Below are positions 4,530 to 7,606 of a stretch of 7,606 bases of DNA, one piece after another (within the stretch, counting starts at the first letter, position 1; every line of letters begins with the position of its first letter). A program made the translations under genes and the position numbers. Under the pieces are notes generated by a model that made no database searches, was not told where the DNA came from, and saw only the letters and a list, made by a program, of their open reading frames with translations. The stretch lies in contig CAJTSZ010000097.1 in NCBI GenBank assembly GCA_910578755.1, positions 1 to 7,606 of the forward strand. The letters are read 5' to 3'. The DNA comes from an uncultured Oscillospiraceae bacterium. Lineage in GTDB: Bacteria; Bacillota; Clostridia; Oscillospirales; Ruminococcaceae.

Positions 4530-6377
4530 ATGTCTGGAAGTAAGCATTTTAACAAAATTGCATGGGCAGCCACAGCTTTTATGCTGGCGGTCACCATTTT
4601 GTTTATGAACGGCGGCGCCCTTGGCCTTGAAGCCATGGCCCACACTATAGGATATGAAAACCGATTATTTGACAATACAAAGGTTCACACCATTGATATT
4701 GTTATGGATAACTGGGACGATTTTATTGCCAATGCTGCCAGTGAAGAATACAATACTGCCAATGTAGTAATTGACGGCGAAGCCTACAAAAATGTAGGTA
4801 TCCGTGCAAAAGGAAACACATCGCTTTCCATGGTGCCTGCCCTTGGCAGCCAGCGGTACAGCTTTAAAATTGAGTTTGACCACTATGACGGCGCTAAATC
4901 CTACTATGGGCTGGATAAGCTGTGCCTGAACAACCTGATTCAGGATTCCACCATGATGAAAGATTACCTAACCTACACCATGATGAACGAATTTCATGTA
5001 AATTCCCCCTTGTGCAGTTATGTCTATATTACAGTAAACGGTGAGGACTGGGGGCTGTACCTGGCCGTAGAGGGGGTGGAGGGCAGCTTTCTTCAACGAA
5101 ATTACGGCTCCAATTACGGTGAACTATATAAGCCGGACAGCACAAGCCTTGGCGGCGGCCGCGGAAACGGCAAGGATTTTAATATGGAAGACGCTGCAAA
5201 CCACCAAACCTCTGGCGACCCTGCCCCCAACGTGGCTCAAATACAAAAGGGGGTTAACAACAGTATACCCGATATGGGGGATTTGGATTTTTCCCAGGCG
5301 CCTGATAACACACAGGACAGCAGTTCCCCCTTTGGCGGCAGAGGCGGTTTTGGCAGCCGGGGCTCCTCCGATGTAAAGCTGCAATATATTGACGATGAGC
5401 TGGAAAGCTATGCAAACATTTGGAGCAATGCAAAAACCGATATTACGGAAGCAGACCAAAAACGCCTGATTGAAGCCTTGCAAAAGCTGTCAACCTGCGA
5501 ACAAATTGAGTCTGTGGTGGATATTGACCAGGTGGCCCGCTATTTCGTTATTCACAACTATGTATGTAATGGGGACAGCTACACTGGCTCTATGGTCCAT
5601 AACTACTATTTGTACGAAGAAAATGGGCAGCTGGCAATGATACCGTGGGACTATAATTTGGCTTTTGGTACTTTCCAAGGAAACAATTCCCAAAGCACAG
5701 TCAATGAACCTATTGATTCTCCTGTATCCGGCGGTTCCAATGAGGATCGCCCCATGTGGAACTGGATTCTCTCCAATGAAGCCTACACCCAACTGTACCA
5801 CCAATATTTTGCAGAATTTTTGAACGCGGTAGATATAAACAGCATCATTGACAATGCTTATAATTTAATTAAACCCTATGTGGAAAAAGACCCTACTGCG
5901 TTTTATAACGATGAAGAATTTGAAACCGGCGTGGCTGCTTTGCGCCAATTCTGCGCACTGCGCAGCGAAAGCATTTCTGCACAGCTTGCAAAGGGTGAAA
6001 CTACCAACAATATGAACTATGCAGATGCGTCTGCCCTTACCCTTTCCCACATGGGTTCCATGGAAATGGGCAGAAACAAAGAAGGCTTTGGCGGACGTGA
6101 AGCCCCTGAAGGAACGGAACCGCCCGCAGAGCCAGTATTTTCTCAATTTGACACCCAGGGGGCAGCCCCTTCAACGGATGAGGAAACGCCCCAGAATAAC
6201 GAAATACCTAAAATACCGGAAGGGGTTGACCCACCCCAAATGCCCCGCGGCAATTTTGATGTTAATAGGAATGACGTGGACCGTGCCCCTTCAGGCACGA
6301 CCCACTGGATATGGCTGGCCACATCCGTACTAATTCTTGGCGCAGGCTTGGCCATTGCAACGGGGTGCAAATATTAA
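4530..6377 (+). CDS. CotH kinase family protein, membrane-anchored
   Basis: This 615-residue protein belongs to the CotH family, whose Bacillus founder is an atypical protein kinase of the spore coat. Order of parts: an N-terminal hydrophobic anchor or signal (about 10-30); a CotH domain with IRAKGNTS (91-98), KSYYGLDKLCLNN (123-135), VYITVNGEDWGLYLAVEGV (165-183) and IPWDYNLAFG (371-380, D374 the probable catalytic-site Asp); an LRSESISAQL segment (477-486); a tail rich in Pro, Glu and Gly (515-590); and a C-terminal membrane helix (593-611). A Gly/Asn/Ser-rich insertion with GRGGFG-type motifs (205-280) interrupts the domain. Most of the protein should face outward. A GGGG at 4517-4520, inside the preceding gene's end, is the best ribosome site, which suggests translational coupling. 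Substrate unknown; kinase activity outside the cell would need an unusual phosphate donor. Confidence 0.9.
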   Translation: MSGSKHFNKIAWAATAFMLAVTILFMNGGALGLEAMAHTIGYENRLFDNTKVHTIDIVMDNWDDFIANAASEEYNTANVVIDGEAYKNVGIRAKGNTSLSMVPALGSQRYSFKIEFDHYDGAKSYYGLDKLCLNNLIQDSTMMKDYLTYTMMNEFHVNSPLCSYVYITVNGEDWGLYLAVEGVEGSFLQRNYGSNYGELYKPDSTSLGGGRGNGKDFNMEDAANHQTSGDPAPNVAQIQKGVNNSIPDMGDLDFSQAPDNTQDSSSPFGGRGGFGSRGSSDVKLQYIDDELESYANIWSNAKTDITEADQKRLIEALQKLSTCEQIESVVDIDQVARYFVIHNYVCNGDSYTGSMVHNYYLYEENGQLAMIPWDYNLAFGTFQGNNSQSTVNEPIDSPVSGGSNEDRPMWNWILSNEAYTQLYHQYFAEFLNAVDINSIIDNAYNLIKPYVEKDPTAFYNDEEFETGVAALRQFCALRSESISAQLAKGETTNNMNYADASALTLSHMGSMEMGRNKEGFGGREAPEGTEPPAEPVFSQFDTQGAAPSTDEETPQNNEIPKIPEGVDPPQMPRGNFDVNRNDVDRAPSGTTHWIWLATSVLILGAGLAIATGCKY

Positions 6378-6389
6378 CCGGCAGCAAGC

Positions 6390-6435
6390 AAAAGCAGCCA
6401 AGGCAGAAACTAAAGTTCCTGCCTTGGCTGCTTTT
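6390..6435. terminator. Bidirectional rho-independent terminator
   Basis: Positions 6390-6406 (AAAAGCAGCCAAGGCAG) pair perfectly with 6419-6435 over 17 bp around a 12-base loop. T runs occur at the end of the stem on both strands. It lies 13 bases after the CotH stop and about 65 bases beyond the stop of the convergent flavoprotein gene, so it ends both transcripts. The remainder, 6436-6498, holds nothing recognisable. Confidence 0.9.
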
Positions 6436-6498
6436 GTAGTTTGGTTTATTTGCAGTACAGGCTCCTAACCCTTGTCCCGCCAAAAACGAAGGACATTT

Positions 6499-7041
6499 TT
6501 ATTGAATCCCCTTGCCAGCCTGGTACGCTTTCTCCAAAGCGCTGTGCCCCTCAATGTCCCCTTTAGCAGTGACGCCGCCTGCAAAAACAACACTCTTCAT
6601 CTGGGCTCTTTCAAAGCAGTCTACCCAACCCTGAACCGCTTTCACTGTGCCCTCCACAGCTTCCTCGTTGTTTTCCGCCGCGGTTGCCAAAAGGTAAATA
6701 TCCGTAAAGGCATAGTTGGAGCCAAAGAGGCAGTTAGCCCGGTCAAACATGGTTTTAAGCTGCCCCGAAACACTGTAATAGTATACCGGTGTGGCAAAAG
6801 CCAGCACATCTGCATGGTGCATTTTTTCTGCAACTTCTACTGCATCGTCCTGGATAACGCAGCGCCCTGTTTTTTGGCAGGCTAAACAGCCCTTACAAAA
6901 GCCGTACTGCTTCTCCCGCAGGTAAATGGTTTCAACCTGGTTGCCGGCTTCCTCCGCGCCCTTGGCAAAAGCCCCTGCCAAAACTTCCGAATTGCCTCCC
7001 TTGCGCGGGGAGGATGAAATAATCAACACATTTTTGCTCAT
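6499..7041 (-). CDS. Flavodoxin-family FMN oxidoreductase with four-Cys motif
   Basis: This 180-residue cytoplasmic protein of the NADPH-dependent FMN reductase/flavodoxin fold transfers electrons from a reduced nucleotide or iron-sulfur partner. SSSPRKGGNSEVLA (9-22) forms the FMN phosphate loop, and TPVYYYSVSGQLKTMFDR (84-101) contacts the flavin and the dimer interface. Cysteines 49, 52, 55 and 61 form CX2CX2CX5C, within the compact cysteine pattern described for archaeal iron-sulfur flavoproteins (Isf), so a 4Fe-4S cluster is possible but unproven. The end (GDIEGHSALEKAYQAGKGI) is typical of the clostridial family. AAGGAG (plus-strand 7049-7054) lies seven bases before ATG. It is transcribed away from a MerR-type gene and preceded by a MerR-type promoter, so induction by that regulator is likely. 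The natural electron acceptor is not shown. Confidence 0.9.
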   Translation of the reverse strand: MSKNVLIISSSPRKGGNSEVLAGAFAKGAEEAGNQVETIYLREKQYGFCKGCLACQKTGRCVIQDDAVEVAEKMHHADVLAFATPVYYYSVSGQLKTMFDRANCLFGSNYAFTDIYLLATAAENNEEAVEGTVKAVQGWVDCFERAQMKSVVFAGGVTAKGDIEGHSALEKAYQAGKGIQ

Positions 7042-7091
7042 AAAAATTCTCCTTACCTATGTTGCGTTGGTTTTCTTTTTCTAGTAAACTT

Positions 7092-7122
7092 ATCATAATA
7101 CCTAAACCTCACTTTAGGTCAA
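7092..7122 (-). promoter_or_regulatory. MerR-type promoter/operator of the flavoprotein gene
   Basis: Read on the minus strand, TTGACC (7122-7117) and TATGAT (7097-7092) are 19 bases apart, longer than the usual 17 and characteristic of MerR-controlled promoters, where the regulator twists the DNA to realign the boxes. A perfect dyad, ACCTAAA (7100-7106) and TTTAGGT (7113-7119) with a 6-base centre, fills the spacer as a MerR operator does. The divergent MerR gene begins 73 bases away. No clear promoter for that gene itself is visible in 7123-7182. Confidence 0.88.
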
Positions 7123-7194
7123 GTATTTTTTCCAAAAAAATATTTTCTCACTGCCTTGCAATAAATAAAAGAGGATAAAAACGGAGGATTGATT

Positions 7195-7606
7195 ATGTAT
7201 ACCATTGGGGAAGTATCTAAAATGTTTCATCTGCCCATTTCCACCCTGCGCTACTATGATAAACAGGGCTTGTTTCCTCAAATCAGCCGGGTATCCGGCA
7301 TACGCAAATTTGGCGACAGCGAGCTGGAAGCACTGCGCGTTATTGAATGTTTGAAAAAATCCGGGCTTGAAATAAAAGATATTCGGCGTTTTATGGGCTG
7401 GTGCATGGAGGGGGCGGCTACTTACCCCCAGCGCAAGGAACTGTTTGAAAAGCAGCGGGTCCTTTTGGAGGAGGAAATTGCTCACATGAACAAGGTGCTG
7501 GCTATGCTGAAATTTAAATGCTGGTACTATGAACAAGCCATACAGGACGGCAATGAGGAACGGCTGAAAAAAATAATTCCTAACCATTTGCCCGACGAAA
7601 TCCGCC
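7195..7606 (+). CDS. MerR-family transcriptional regulator (3' truncated by window)
   Basis: The frame is open from ATG at 7195 to the window end (137 codons), so the protein is partial. GGAGG (7183-7187) lies seven bases upstream. Residues 1-70 are the winged helix-turn-helix, starting MYTIGEVSKMF with STLRYYDKQGLFP (16-28), which marks the MerR family. A long helix (about 83-107, KQRVLLEEEIAHMNKVLAML) is the antiparallel dimer coiled coil. KFKCWYYEQA follows, a segment I associate with the clostridial MerR subgroup paired with oxidoreductase genes. C109 is the only cysteine besides those at 53 and 70, and no metal-binding cysteine cluster like that of MerR itself is visible in the part seen. 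It most likely binds the dyad upstream of the divergent flavoprotein gene and activates it on a signal that cannot be read here. Confidence 0.92.
   Translation, partial: MYTIGEVSKMFHLPISTLRYYDKQGLFPQISRVSGIRKFGDSELEALRVIECLKKSGLEIKDIRRFMGWCMEGAATYPQRKELFEKQRVLLEEEIAHMNKVLAMLKFKCWYYEQAIQDGNEERLKKIIPNHLPDEIR

Noticed and set aside
6472..6885. Plus-strand open frame opposite the flavoprotein gene
   Set aside because: It is antisense to a protein with clear FMN-binding motifs and has no ribosome site or recognisable domain.
7114..7587. Minus-strand open frame of 157 codons opposite the MerR gene
   Set aside because: The opposite strand encodes an unmistakable MerR winged helix with a proper ribosome site; the antisense frame would start inside it and end in the MerR-type promoter region.

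Overview
The window looks like a chromosomal segment from a Gram-positive anaerobe of the class Clostridia, most likely a gut-type member of the Oscillospiraceae/Lachnospiraceae. The support is strong AGGAG-type ribosome binding sites, moderate GC, rho-independent terminators with long perfect stems, a polyphosphate-polymerase/DUF4956/CotH gene trio of a kind often seen in clostridia, and palindromic intergenic repeats. The genus cannot be named from this sequence alone.

Layout. (1) Positions 1-380 are non-coding and highly structured: a roughly 208-base folded repeat (A1), then a modular palindromic repeat (B1). (2) Positions 381-634 are the leader of a two-component operon, with a probable promoter. 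(3) Positions 635-2541 encode an OmpR-family response regulator and its membrane sensor kinase, overlapping by ATGA. The kinase runs into a second B repeat (B2), which supplies its last codons and stop. (4) Positions 2542-3146 hold no convincing gene: B2, a three-hairpin block (C), a second copy of the folded repeat (A2), a strong terminator and a promoter. (5) Positions 3147-6377 are a tight three-gene operon: a soluble VTC-type polyphosphate polymerase domain protein, a four-helix DUF4956 membrane protein and a CotH-family protein anchored at both ends. (6) A perfect 17-bp stem forms a bidirectional terminator at 6390-6435. (7) On the minus strand is a flavodoxin-fold flavoprotein with a compact four-cysteine motif, divergent from a MerR-family regulator cut by the window end. 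Between them lies a textbook MerR-type promoter with a 19-bp spacer and a perfect dyad.

How the genes may work together. The two-component system probably reads an envelope signal and may control the VTC/DUF4956/CotH operon next to it. This rests on adjacency only, because a terminator and a separate promoter lie between them. The trio suggests a membrane-associated system that makes or handles phosphate polymers: the VTC protein in the cytoplasm, DUF4956 in the membrane, CotH facing outward. The MerR protein very probably controls the divergent flavoprotein gene and may respond to a redox or chemical stress.

The least explained part is the repeat landscape. A1 and A2 share a closing stem and a 3' tail at about 90% identity, while their internal arms differ in sequence but still pair. 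B1 and B2 likewise keep their flanks and swap the hairpin in the middle. This is the signature of structure-selected RNA or single-stranded-DNA elements, and they bracket the two-component operon in direct orientation.
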